Source of the DNA: Bacteroidota bacterium | GTDB lineage: Bacteria; Bacteroidota; Bacteroidia; Palsa-965 | DNA: 64,000 nt | Reading direction: 5' to 3' | Assembly: GCA_016194975.1 (NCBI GenBank) | Contig: JACQAM010000026.1 | Span: forward strand, 80,040 to 144,039 | In this document: positions 41,644 through 50,551 of the stretch, one piece after another | How positions within the stretch are numbered: position 1 is the first letter of the stretch | Layout of the letters: each line of letters opens with the position of its first letter | Notes under the pieces: generated by a model | Seen by the model: the letters and a program-made list of their open reading frames with translations, nothing else | Databases searched by the model: none | Told to the model about the DNA's origin: nothing | Position numbers and translations under genes: made by a program

Positions 41644-42150
41644 ATGCGTTGCCTGTTTTTTATTTTTTTATTCCTGAGCCCGGTTTTACTTGCGGCTCAG
41701 CATGATTCTGTTTACGCAGCAGATTCGATCAATGTTTCTTCTAAAACTGATTCTGCAAAAGTTCTTCCTTCCGATTTTCACGAAGGAGAAAATACAAAAC
41801 TCTTTTCGCAATATCCGCCCGACACCGGCATTGCAAGCTGGTACGGAAATAAATGGAACGGAAGAATGACGGCAAGTGGGCAGATCTTTCATCCGAATGA
41901 ATTGACGGCAGCGCACAAAACACTTCCATTCGGTACGCTGGTAAAAGTGACAAACCTCTCGAATGATTCTGTAGTGATCGTGAAAATAACGGATCGTCTC
42001 CCAAAAAAATCTACTCGCTCCATTGATCTCACACCTGCAGCTGCAAAAAAACTTGGTTTTTATTCGAAAGGATTGACAAAAGTGAAAATGGAAGTCGTCG
42101 GACAGGAACCGATCATTAAGTTCGAAAAGAAAAAGGTGAAGAAAAAGTGA
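41644..42150 (+). CDS. rlpA: RlpA-like septal ring/peptidoglycan protein
   Basis: 168 residues. Signal peptide (MRCLFFIFLFLSPVLLAAQ), a short Ser/Asp linker, then the double-psi β-barrel of the RlpA family: GIASWYGNKWNGRMTASGQI, LTAAHKTLPFGTLVKVTNL, KITDRLPKKSTRSIDLTPAA. In proteobacteria RlpA is a lytic transglycosylase acting on denuded glycan at the septum; the catalytic Asp/His region is present here (TAAHKTLPFG, ITDR), so enzymatic activity is plausible. There is no SPOR domain, which the E. coli protein has. A terminator follows. Confidence 0.88.
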   Translation: MRCLFFIFLFLSPVLLAAQHDSVYAADSINVSSKTDSAKVLPSDFHEGENTKLFSQYPPDTGIASWYGNKWNGRMTASGQIFHPNELTAAHKTLPFGTLVKVTNLSNDSVVIVKITDRLPKKSTRSIDLTPAAAKKLGFYSKGLTKVKMEVVGQEPIIKFEKKKVKKK

Positions 42151-42159
42151 TCGAATGGT

Positions 42160-42178
42160 GCCGGGTGTAACACCCGGC
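42160..42178 (+). terminator. Terminator after rlpA
   Basis: Stem GCCGGGTG / CACCCGGC with a three-base loop, followed by the pyrimidine-rich CTCTCTTTG; ten bases after the stop codon. Confidence 0.7.
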
Positions 42179-42337
42179 CTCTCTTTGTGTGAATTCCATT
42201 TAACCTTAAAATAAATTGAAACGTTAATAATGAGCATCGTCATTATCCTGAGCGCTTTTTAGCAGTAACTTCATCTTATTAATTTTAATCATTGATCATT
42301 CAAAAAAATAATATTTCATTTCCTTAAACTTATCGTC

Positions 42338-43684
42338 ATGAAAAAAATGTTTTTACTTTTCTCCACCGTCGCACTCACCTCTTTCGCACATGCGCAATGT
42401 GTAGCCGGATTTACATTCACCGTGAATTCCGCATCGGTAAGTTTCACCAATACTTCTTCGGGCGCCGCACTTCCTGTTTATAACTGGGATTTCGGCGATG
42501 CGGGTAATTCTTCATTGCAGAATCCGTCTCATTTTTATAATACGGCCGGCACGTACACCGTTTCGCTTACTATAACGGACAGTTTGAATCAAACCTGCAC
42601 CAATACTTATTCTTCACCGGTTACAGTTACGGCAGGATGTAATAATCTTTCTGTTTCTGCAACTTCCACTGCAGCGAGCGCATGCGCAACGTGTGATGGC
42701 ACCATGAGCGGAAACGCGAGCGGAGGAAACGCCGGTTACACTTATCTCTGGTCAAATTCTGCAACTGCGCCAACACTCACTTCTGTTTGCGCAGGAGATT
42801 ATTTACTTACAGTTACCGATGCGATCGGTTGTGCTGCAACGGCGAATGTGCACGTGGCATGCCCGGATTCCTGCGTGGCAAATTTTTCCTCGAATGTGAG
42901 TGGCCTTACCGTTTTTCTTAACAACACTTCCAATGACAGCGCGGCAAATGTAAATTTCCAATGGGATTTCGGCGATAGCAATTCTTCCACGATGATCAAT
43001 CCTGCTTCGCATAATTATGCAATCGCAGGCACCTACACGATCACACTTATTATGAATGATGTGGTGAATGCATGTACCGATACTGCGAGAACTGTAGTTA
43101 ATCCGGGCGGGCCTGCATCATGCTATGCATCTTTCAATCTACAGCAGGATTCTTCCAATCTTCTGCAGTGGTATGCGTATGGGAATGCAAGCGGACAGCC
43201 GCCATTCACTTATCTCTGGGATTTCGGTGATACCACTACTTCCACCATTGCAACTCCTCAACACAATTACGCTTACGCTTGTCACCATGTAATTTGTCTT
43301 ACCGTAACAGATGCAAATGGTTGTGTAAGTATGTATTGTGATTCTTCTGCATCGCACCGGATGAGTTCAGCAGCAGCTTCAACTTTAATGCAATATCTTA
43401 CCGTGGTGAGTATGACCGAAACTGCTACCGGAATTATGGAGCATGATGTAGTGAAAATAAAAGTGTGGCCGAATCCGTCAGGCGATTTTATCAATATTTC
43501 ATTGGGAGAAAATACCGAGGGAGTGCTGCGCATCACGGATCTTCCGGGGAATATTGTATTGCAGCAAAAAATAAATGCGAATGAATTCAGGCTTGATGTG
43601 AGTAATCTTCCTGCGGGATGTTACAATCTCAACATCAGTAATGCGAAGATGAATCAGAACCGGAAGATCGTGATTATCCGCTGA
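42338..43684 (+). CDS. Secreted PKD-repeat protein with type A T9SS domain
   Basis: 448 residues. Signal peptide MKKMFLLFSTVALTSFAHAQ, three PKD domains with the typical W-D-F-G-D turn (YNWDFGDAGNSSLQNP near residue 55, FQWDFGDSNSSTMINP near 210, YLWDFGDTTTSTIATP near 295), one SprB-like repeat in between, and a type A sorting domain (IKVWPNPSGDFINISLG ... LRITDLPGNIVLQQKI). Likely a cell-surface or secreted binding protein. No operon partner. Confidence 0.87.
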   Translation: MKKMFLLFSTVALTSFAHAQCVAGFTFTVNSASVSFTNTSSGAALPVYNWDFGDAGNSSLQNPSHFYNTAGTYTVSLTITDSLNQTCTNTYSSPVTVTAGCNNLSVSATSTAASACATCDGTMSGNASGGNAGYTYLWSNSATAPTLTSVCAGDYLLTVTDAIGCAATANVHVACPDSCVANFSSNVSGLTVFLNNTSNDSAANVNFQWDFGDSNSSTMINPASHNYAIAGTYTITLIMNDVVNACTDTARTVVNPGGPASCYASFNLQQDSSNLLQWYAYGNASGQPPFTYLWDFGDTTTSTIATPQHNYAYACHHVICLTVTDANGCVSMYCDSSASHRMSSAAASTLMQYLTVVSMTETATGIMEHDVVKIKVWPNPSGDFINISLGENTEGVLRITDLPGNIVLQQKINANEFRLDVSNLPAGCYNLNISNAKMNQNRKIVIIR

Positions 43685-43704
43685 TCAAAAATATTTTTTG
43701 TTAT

Positions 43705-44163
43705 TCACATTGCCACGGGCGAAACCATTCTTCGTAAATAATTTATCTGCCCGAGATGATATTGAAAATGTGCAATAAGAATAAGTAAAACTTCGAGAGT
43801 TGTTTTCTTTCCGCCGAAAGTTTCGAGCGGATAATTTTTCTGCAGATCGTCATCTTTCATTCCATCAAAAACTTTTTCGGTCATCGCGTGCGTATCGCGG
43901 AGCATTTGAATTATTTTTTGTGGCGGAATGTTTTTTTCGCTGAATTCCTTTTCGCGCTCACGCACGTAGCCCGTGTGCCCGAGTTGCGCACCCAGGAAAT
44001 GATTCAGGTTACCGATGAGATGCAGCGCGAGATTGCCCGCTGAATTGGAAACATCGCCTGAAATTTTCCAGGGATCATTTTCATTATGGAATTTCGAAAT
44101 TTCTTCTTCAAGCTTCGTGATGCCCGTGAGAAAACTGTTTTTGAAATGTGGAATGGAATTCAT
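43705..44163 (-). CDS. DinB-superfamily protein (DUF1572-like)
   Basis: About 152 residues from MNSIPHFKNSFLTGITKLEEEI. The four-helix pattern with conserved histidines LALHLIGNLNHFLGAQLGHTG and LIAHFQYHLGQINYLRR fits the DinB/YfiT-like metal-binding bundle. Members act as thiol-dependent transferases in some bacteria; no substrate is evident. The frame is open for 24 more codons upstream, but a near-perfect -7 element (TATCATTG) lies between the two candidate starts and favours the shorter form. Confidence 0.75.
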   Translation of the reverse strand: MNSIPHFKNSFLTGITKLEEEISKFHNENDPWKISGDVSNSAGNLALHLIGNLNHFLGAQLGHTGYVREREKEFSEKNIPPQKIIQMLRDTHAMTEKVFDGMKDDDLQKNYPLETFGGKKTTLEVLLILIAHFQYHLGQINYLRRMVSPVAM

Positions 44164-44443
44164 GATGCGATTTTTTTCAATGATACTAAAATGCGCTGGA
44201 TTGTACTCTTTATTCTTATTCACACTGTTCATCATCAGAACATTAGTATTAGTGCACTTCCGCTTGACAGGTTCTTCTTAAAGAATCTTTGCGAAAGCGC
44301 TTGACAGGATGGTGCCGGATTGATTTCCCCAATGAAAAAAGCAGTTTTTTCACCATAACTCCATCTTGATTGGTATAGAAATGAATTCCGGTGGTTTGAT
44401 TCACGATCGCCGATGAAGTTTTTTTGTATCAAACAAAATCGCC

Positions 44444-47400
44444 ATGAAAAAGTTCATCTTCTTTTCCGCAATCATCCTCTCCTCCATGATCCGCCTGCCT
44501 GCCGATAATTATTATTGGGTGGGCGGCACCGGCAACTGGAGTGATTACGTAACGCACTGGGCCGTGTCGAGCGGCGGGCAACTGTACCACAATCATGTTC
44601 CGACTCCCAACGACACCGTAATATTCGATTCACTTTCTTTTTCGCAACCGAACGATACCGTTTATGCCGATTCTGCGATCGCGTATTGTTATACTATGAA
44701 ATGGGAAAACGTCCAGGATTTTCCTGTGTTCATGAACCGCACACAGAATTCAAATGAAATTCTGAAGATCTATGGATCGCTGCAACTGGATTCCGGAATG
44801 ACGTGGGCGTTCACGGGCGATCTTCGTTTCGAAGGAATGAATGCAGGAAATACCATACGGACAGCAGGAAATTTTATTTCAGATATGGTTTTCGGAGGCG
44901 ATACCGCTGCAAGCTGGGAACTCCTCGATTCACTTCACATTAATACGCTGAATTTTTCAAACGGAACTTTCAGGACGAATGGTTTTCCCGTTTATGTAAA
45001 TGAAATTTGTTTCTGGACAAACAATCATGCTATTGTCCGGCTCGATACTTCTTTTATTTCGATGAATCATTTCAATTTCATTTCACCTCCATGGTCATTG
45101 GATCCCGACAGCGCAACCATTCTTTACACCGGCGGAGAATTTTACGGCGACAATCGTCATTACAATAAAGTAACCTTTACATCGAACGTCGCTATTTACA
45201 ACAGCAATCAATTTGAAGAAGCAATTTTCGATCGCGGATGCAGCATTGCTTCAAGCAACACATTCCGCCGTTTCTTTCTTATTAATCCCGGCACTTCAAT
45301 AATTCTGAATTCCGGCATTCAACTTTCTATCATCGACACTATTTCAGCTTCGGGTTCCTGCTATTCGGTGAATTCAATTTTCGGCGGTGCAGGAAGTTCA
45401 GTTTACAAGTCCACCGGTTCATTGTATCTCGATGATGTTGTACTCGATGATGTTTCGGCGGCCGGCGGCGCAAATTTCATCGCCACTAATTGTTTTACCA
45501 ATGGAAATTGTACAGGATGGACACTCCTCTCGCCGCTCGTATCAAGAAATCTTTTTTGGGTGAATGGAAGCGGGGCATGGAACGATACCGCACACTGGTC
45601 TTCGACGAGCGGTGGACAAGCGGGCGAATGTCCTCCAACTCCGGCTGATGATATTTTCTTCGATAATAATTCTGCTCTTTCTTCTTCAGATACAGTTTTC
45701 GCCACATTGCCTAATTCATTCTGCAATAATCTTCACTGGACAAATTCTCCGGGAATATTCGCGCACAGCGCAACGCGCCTGCATGCTTACAGGGATTTTT
45801 CTGTTTCAAATCTTGCGACAGAATTTCCAGGAGAAATATTTTTCCGCAGTGATTCTGTTGCTGCCGTTGATGTTCCGAATCATACTTACGGTAATCTTTA
45901 TTTTGTGGGTGATGGAAGCTGGTCGCTCAACAGCGATCTTGTTTCTGTTGCATCGATTCTCATTGACAACGGATCATTTTATTCCAATCAGCATAACATC
46001 AACGCATTCATTTTCGATTTCGAGGCCGACAGTATTTCGCTCGGGGGATCGCAATTACAAACTCCTTATTGCACATTCTCACAACCGGGAACAATAATTT
46101 CTTCACCGGCTTCGGTTAGCACTTCTTATTTCTCGGATAACACTTCTTCCCATTTTCCATTGGTGAATTTTCCGGGCGGTGGAACATTAATGGCTAATTC
46201 TTCATTCGGCAAAGTGAATTTCAACGGGCAATGTTCCATAGAAGGAAGTAATATTTTCGACACGTTATTTTTTGATCCACACGGAACAGAGATCACTATT
46301 CAATCGGGAGGAAACGAAACGGTGAATAACGATCTCACCATAATTTCTTCCTGCGATGCTCCGGTGATGTTGTCTTCATCCATCGAAGGAAGTGCAGCCA
46401 CATTCACAAGCGCGTCCGCAGGAGTTCATATAAGCGATATCATCATGGAAGACATAAACGGAATCGGCAATGCAAATTTTCTCGCGCTGAATACTGTTGC
46501 GATCGCAAACGTTTCAGGATGGAACATTACTCCTCCTCCGGGCGGGCCGCTTTACTGGATCGGTGGAACAGGAAACTGGAACGATCCGAATCATTGGTCA
46601 ACAAGCAGTGGTGGTGCGCCCGGAATTTGTGTACCGAATCCGCTGAACGATATTTTTTTCGATGCGAATTCATTTACAGGAAATACAGATACTGTGAAAA
46701 TAAATATTTCTTATGCTTATTGCAGAAGCATGGACTGGACAGGATCATCCGGATTTCCATCGATGATTGATGCCGGAAACGGAAATCTTTTGCGCTGTTT
46801 CGGGTCTTTCATCATTGACACAAACGTAACTGTTGATCACAGCACAATCATTTTCCGTTCTGTGGTTCCCGGAAATATCATCAACACAAACAATCAAACG
46901 ATCGGTTACGCAAAATTCAGCGGACTCGGCGGAATGTGGACACTGACCGGAGATCTGAGTGCAACAGAACTTTCGGTTGAAAAAGGAATTCTGAAAACAG
47001 CCGGAAAAATAATCAACGCGGGTACGCTCACGAGCAAGGGCGGCGTGCGCGAACTTCTGCTCGATTCATCTTTCATTTACGCTCAGAATTTTGTGATCGC
47101 GAATGACACAGCTGGAATTCTCGATGCAGACTCTTCAAATATCACTCTCACAGGAAATCATTTCGAAGCAGGAGTCAACAACAAATATAATATCGTCACT
47201 TTCATCAATGATGTGGATGTTTCGGGAACAGATACCATTCGTTTTGCAAGATTTCTGAAAATGACATCCATTCATAATGATTTTACTTTCGATACTTTAT
47301 TTCTCGACAACCCGGGTTACAATGTTGCGATCACCAGCGGAAGCACGATCACGCTTCGCGGAAACATGCTTACTTCGGGCCAGGCATCTGCAATGATAGG

Positions 47401-48574
47401 AATTGAAACTGCGGATGGATTTACCACTGCAACAATTTCCAAATCCACCGACACATTATGCAGCGATTATCTTGTGTTGCGTGGAATTGCTGCAACTGGT
47501 GGCGCAGTATTCTATGCCGGCTATTATAGTTCCGACGCAGGAAATAATTCCGGGTGGACATTCCAGGATTGCACACCGGCGATGATCGATGTATGGCCGG
47601 GTGATGCGAACCGTGATCTCATTGACGATAATCTCGATTTGCTCGCTGTAGGAATTGCATTCGGTTATACGGTAAATCCGCGCACGAATGCTTCAATAAA
47701 TTATACTGCTCAACCGAACATTGTGAGAGAAATTCTATTCGCAAACGGAACTGATATTGTGAATGCAGATTGCGACGGCGATGGAATAATCGGTTACAGC
47801 GACACGACAGCCATCATTCAGAATTACGGACTCACTCATCCTGCAAGATATGTTGCGCCCGATTCAACGCAGTCTGCATCTGTTCCTCTTTACTTCACCG
47901 TTCCGCAATATATTCCGAATGTTGGCGACACGGTCAGCATCGGGATCATGCTTGGCAATTCAACAACCCCTGTTTCGAATGTTTATGGAATTGCATTCAC
48001 CATCGCTTACAATAACGACAGCATTGTTCCGAATTCACTCTGGTTTGATTTTACAAATTCCTGGATGGCGCCTTCGGGTTATGAAATTCACATTCTGAAA
48101 AATTTTCCTGCAACCCAAACCATTGAATGCGCAATTTGCAGAACGGATCATCAGAATATTTCAGGACAGGGAGAAATTGCGCGGCTTCATTTCAGAGTTG
48201 GTTCTACACCTACAAGTTCATTTGTTTGCTGGTACACCAATGTTACGCTCATCAATTACAATGAAGTTTTATTCCCGGTAACATGCACCGATGGATATTT
48301 CCACATCGCGACCGGCGTTGAAGAATACACACAGAACGGTTTCAGCGCTTATCCGAATCCAACGACAGGAATTTATTTCATCGATGAGCCATCATTCGCA
48401 GGAATGGAATCGGTGATCACGGTGAATGATGTTACAGGAAAAATAATTGAAACAGTTTCTTCACACGGAGAATCACGCATCACCCTTCATCTTGAAGATG
48501 TTTCTACCGGAATTTATTTTGTGAAAGTCACGAATGAAAAAGGAACTTTCGCAGAACGTGTGGTGCGGCAATAG
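44444..48574 (+). CDS. Giant secreted protein with three repeat modules, dockerin-like region and type A T9SS domain
   Basis: 1376 residues, signal peptide about 1-21. Three long modules each open with an aromatic motif: YYWVGGTGNWSDYVTHWAVS (residue 24), LFWVNGSGAWNDTAHWSSTS (about 369) and LYWIGGTGNWNDPNHWSTSS (about 702), each followed by a Cys-x-P-x-P...D-x-x-F-D segment and ~300 residues of β-helix-like sequence. Residues about 1050-1130 have two Ca2+-loop-like stretches (GDANRDLIDDNLDL, DCDGDGIIGYSDT) as in dockerin type I, then a cohesin-like β domain, and a type A sorting domain (FSAYPNPTTGIYFIDEP). Probably a surface structural or adhesive protein. Confidence 0.85.
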   Translation: MKKFIFFSAIILSSMIRLPADNYYWVGGTGNWSDYVTHWAVSSGGQLYHNHVPTPNDTVIFDSLSFSQPNDTVYADSAIAYCYTMKWENVQDFPVFMNRTQNSNEILKIYGSLQLDSGMTWAFTGDLRFEGMNAGNTIRTAGNFISDMVFGGDTAASWELLDSLHINTLNFSNGTFRTNGFPVYVNEICFWTNNHAIVRLDTSFISMNHFNFISPPWSLDPDSATILYTGGEFYGDNRHYNKVTFTSNVAIYNSNQFEEAIFDRGCSIASSNTFRRFFLINPGTSIILNSGIQLSIIDTISASGSCYSVNSIFGGAGSSVYKSTGSLYLDDVVLDDVSAAGGANFIATNCFTNGNCTGWTLLSPLVSRNLFWVNGSGAWNDTAHWSSTSGGQAGECPPTPADDIFFDNNSALSSSDTVFATLPNSFCNNLHWTNSPGIFAHSATRLHAYRDFSVSNLATEFPGEIFFRSDSVAAVDVPNHTYGNLYFVGDGSWSLNSDLVSVASILIDNGSFYSNQHNINAFIFDFEADSISLGGSQLQTPYCTFSQPGTIISSPASVSTSYFSDNTSSHFPLVNFPGGGTLMANSSFGKVNFNGQCSIEGSNIFDTLFFDPHGTEITIQSGGNETVNNDLTIISSCDAPVMLSSSIEGSAATFTSASAGVHISDIIMEDINGIGNANFLALNTVAIANVSGWNITPPPGGPLYWIGGTGNWNDPNHWSTSSGGAPGICVPNPLNDIFFDANSFTGNTDTVKINISYAYCRSMDWTGSSGFPSMIDAGNGNLLRCFGSFIIDTNVTVDHSTIIFRSVVPGNIINTNNQTIGYAKFSGLGGMWTLTGDLSATELSVEKGILKTAGKIINAGTLTSKGGVRELLLDSSFIYAQNFVIANDTAGILDADSSNITLTGNHFEAGVNNKYNIVTFINDVDVSGTDTIRFARFLKMTSIHNDFTFDTLFLDNPGYNVAITSGSTITLRGNMLTSGQASAMIGIETADGFTTATISKSTDTLCSDYLVLRGIAATGGAVFYAGYYSSDAGNNSGWTFQDCTPAMIDVWPGDANRDLIDDNLDLLAVGIAFGYTVNPRTNASINYTAQPNIVREILFANGTDIVNADCDGDGIIGYSDTTAIIQNYGLTHPARYVAPDSTQSASVPLYFTVPQYIPNVGDTVSIGIMLGNSTTPVSNVYGIAFTIAYNNDSIVPNSLWFDFTNSWMAPSGYEIHILKNFPATQTIECAICRTDHQNISGQGEIARLHFRVGSTPTSSFVCWYTNVTLINYNEVLFPVTCTDGYFHIATGVEEYTQNGFSAYPNPTTGIYFIDEPSFAGMESVITVNDVTGKIIETVSSHGESRITLHLEDVSTGIYFVKVTNEKGTFAERVVRQ

Positions 48575-48604
48575 AAGTTACGTTCACAGAAATTTTCCAC
48601 TCAT

Positions 48605-49483
48605 CTACTTATTCACTTCATAGAAAAAACTGAATGGAAAATTCCGCCATGTGTAGTCCGGCGCTTTTACTCTCACTAATCCGGTTACATTTTGCTTGCC
48701 GGCGCCTGTTGCTTTCAAAGTTAAATGACCCACTCCCCGATTCACTTTTATGCTCGTGGAATCAATGTCGCTCGTCGGCCTTCCGGAGTTGGGATCAATA
48801 TTGCAAAGCCACATCAGGGGATTTGAAGTGGTGTTGGTTGCCGAAACAAAAATTTCTGCTTTCACGTCTTCTCCTGCGTTCACAACATTTTTTTCGGGGA
48901 TCACAACCGCTGCAAGTGAGTCGAATTTAAAATCAGAAATATTAATTTGCATGAATAAATGATTCAGTGCATTGAATTCAATTCCGGCGATACTTTGTTT
49001 AATCAATGCTAACATAGCCGCAGTACCTTCGATATTGTTATTGCTCTGAAAGTCTTTAATGCCATCTGCATCTCCGTTGTATTCCGCACTATCCGTATTC
49101 AAACCAATAGTGATTGAATGGCTTGTGATATTCATAATATTACTACGGTAATCGTTTACCTGCTTTTTGAGATCGGCAATATCTGCGTCTGAAAGGGAAA
49201 TTTTTTTTTCTTCGTTTTCAATAAAAGAATACACTTGTTTCGACCATGCTCTTATTCTCATTGCATCTGCATAAATTTTTCCATTTTTTAATTCATCGTT
49301 CAATTTAGCTTTTTCGAAGTTCGCATACAGTTGGTCATTGACAATGGTAATATTGTTATTCGCATTTTTCAATCCAATATTGATTGCGGCGAATTCTTTT
49401 TCATTGTTGCCTGAAGTGCCGCAATAAAAAAGGGGGAGTAAAACAATGAGAATGGCCGGGAGATAAATTAATTTGTTTTTCAT
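48605..49483 (-). CDS. GldM-like lipoprotein lacking the membrane helix and C-terminal domains
   Basis: 292 residues. A lipoprotein signal peptide (ILIVLLPLFYCGTSG, Cys21) replaces the inner-membrane helix of GldM. The rest resembles the first two periplasmic domains of the T9SS motor protein GldM: the helical bundle, the segment FNALNHLFMQINISDFKFDS, then AAVVIPEKNVVNAGEDVKAE and the closing FPFSFFYEV strand. Full-length GldM is about 510 residues with two more domains. Role unknown; it could interact with GldK/N-type partners or be a repurposed paralogue. It lies 28 bases after a truncated sensor gene. Confidence 0.65.
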   Translation of the reverse strand: MKNKLIYLPAILIVLLPLFYCGTSGNNEKEFAAINIGLKNANNNITIVNDQLYANFEKAKLNDELKNGKIYADAMRIRAWSKQVYSFIENEEKKISLSDADIADLKKQVNDYRSNIMNITSHSITIGLNTDSAEYNGDADGIKDFQSNNNIEGTAAMLALIKQSIAGIEFNALNHLFMQINISDFKFDSLAAVVIPEKNVVNAGEDVKAEIFVSATNTTSNPLMWLCNIDPNSGRPTSDIDSTSIKVNRGVGHLTLKATGAGKQNVTGLVRVKAPDYTWRNFPFSFFYEVNK

Positions 49484-49497
49484 GGTTTGGGTTTTAG

Positions 49498-49515
49498 AGG
49501 CTGTTTAAATTTCAA
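49498..49515 (+). repeat. IS-end-like sequence at the truncated sensor gene
   Basis: GAGGCTGTTTAAA differs by one base from the first 13 bases (GAGACTGTTTAAA) of the IS5-type element at 63861. It covers the stop codon of the truncated membrane sensor gene. It may be a scar of an element now lost, or chance similarity in A+T-rich DNA. Confidence 0.3.
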
Positions 49516-50336
49516 TCGTTTAATTTTTTCTGAATATATTTCTCTGTCGGCAAATGTGAATCCTGTATGCGTTTCGCATAATGAATACTGTCGATGATCT
49601 CTTTCTGTTTCAATTCGAGCAAATCATTTTTCAAAGTCACTTCTTTTGTTTTTTCCGACACAAGGTGATCGAGTTTATGGATGAGTGTATTTTTATCCCG
49701 CACTGAATTCTGCACGGCATCGCGTATTTTTTTTGAAATGAGCCCGGCGATCATCCCACACAAAAAGATAAGTGCGCTCCGGAATATCACATTCACATGA
49801 TCGAGCGTGCTCGCATTCGCCGACGGCCGCAGCACATGAAGCGAGACCAGAAGATATTCTCCTCCTGCAACGAGCCCGGAGAAAACCGAGATCCGGAGAT
49901 CGAGCGTGAGTGAAGAAAGAATGATCATGATGATGTACATGAGCAGTGGCGGAGAAGTAATGAGTTGCTGTGGAGAAATAAAATCCGAATTAAGGAGAAA
50001 TGAATTTGCGATGAGAATGAACGTCGTTGGAAAACTGCATTCGATCATCACCACGAAATACGGAAGCCATCGCGGAATTCCTTTTTCGTTCCTCTGAAAT
50101 TTTTTTAGCCGGCGTTCGAAAAAAAGTTCGCTGGCAATAATGGTGATGAGGAACAACGGCCCGACCACAATTGCTTTTCCCGGGATGGCCCTGAAGATAA
50201 GATCCGTTTTGAAAAAAAGATACAGCATAATGACGAACTGCCCGAGCAGGATAAAAAAGAATATTCCAACAAGTATCTTCGATTTGAGCCGGAGGTTTTC
50301 TACAATGGCAAGTTCAAGCTGGCGGTCCTGGTTCAT
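49512..50336 (-). pseudogene. Truncated membrane sensor, SpoIIE phosphatase domain lost
   Basis: 274 residues: six or so membrane helices (VGIFFFILLGQFVIMLYLFF, AIVVGPLFLITIIASELFF, and others up to ALIFLCGMIAGLISKKI) followed by a coiled coil and the segment KQKEIIDSIHYAKRIQDSHLP. In Bacteroidota that segment is the entry to a SpoIIE/PP2C phosphatase domain (it normally continues to a KPKDIVSGDFYW-like block). Here it stops ten residues later, exactly at an IS-end-like sequence, so the catalytic part is missing. The protein may still be made as a dead membrane fragment. The preceding gene is also a remnant. Confidence 0.65.
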
Positions 50337-50345
50337 TTATGTAAT

Positions 50346-50510
50346 TTAAGATCCTTCAGCTTCTCCCGGATTTTGTTTCTTCAGGCGTTCGAGATTCTTT
50401 GACTGCGACAGCCCGTCCTCAACTGTAATTTTCCTGAAGAGCAGATTCTGATACTGGGAAAAGGCAGAAATTGTAAAGAGAAAAATGAAAGAGGGGGAAA
50501 AAATTTTCAT
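50346..50510 (-). pseudogene. Remnant of a propeller-type sensor (54 codons)
   Basis: A short intact frame encodes a signal peptide (MKIFSPSFIFLFTISAFSQ) and then NLLFRKITVEDGLSQS, the typical start of a two-component-regulator propeller domain ('edGLSqs'). The propeller should continue with WxGTxxGL repeats for several hundred residues, but instead the frame jumps to KNLERLKKQNPGEAEGS and stops. This looks like an internal deletion that joined the two ends of a long gene. It lies nine bases before the truncated membrane sensor, likely its former operon partner or part of the same gene. Confidence 0.55.
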
Positions 50511-50551
50511 TACTGAAATATAGACAGAAGGATGCAGATGTCAAAGCAGGA

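Noticed and set aside
42304..42337. Possible promoter TTAAACTTAT before the T9SS gene at 42338
   Set aside because: Matches TAnnTTTG at too few positions to report.
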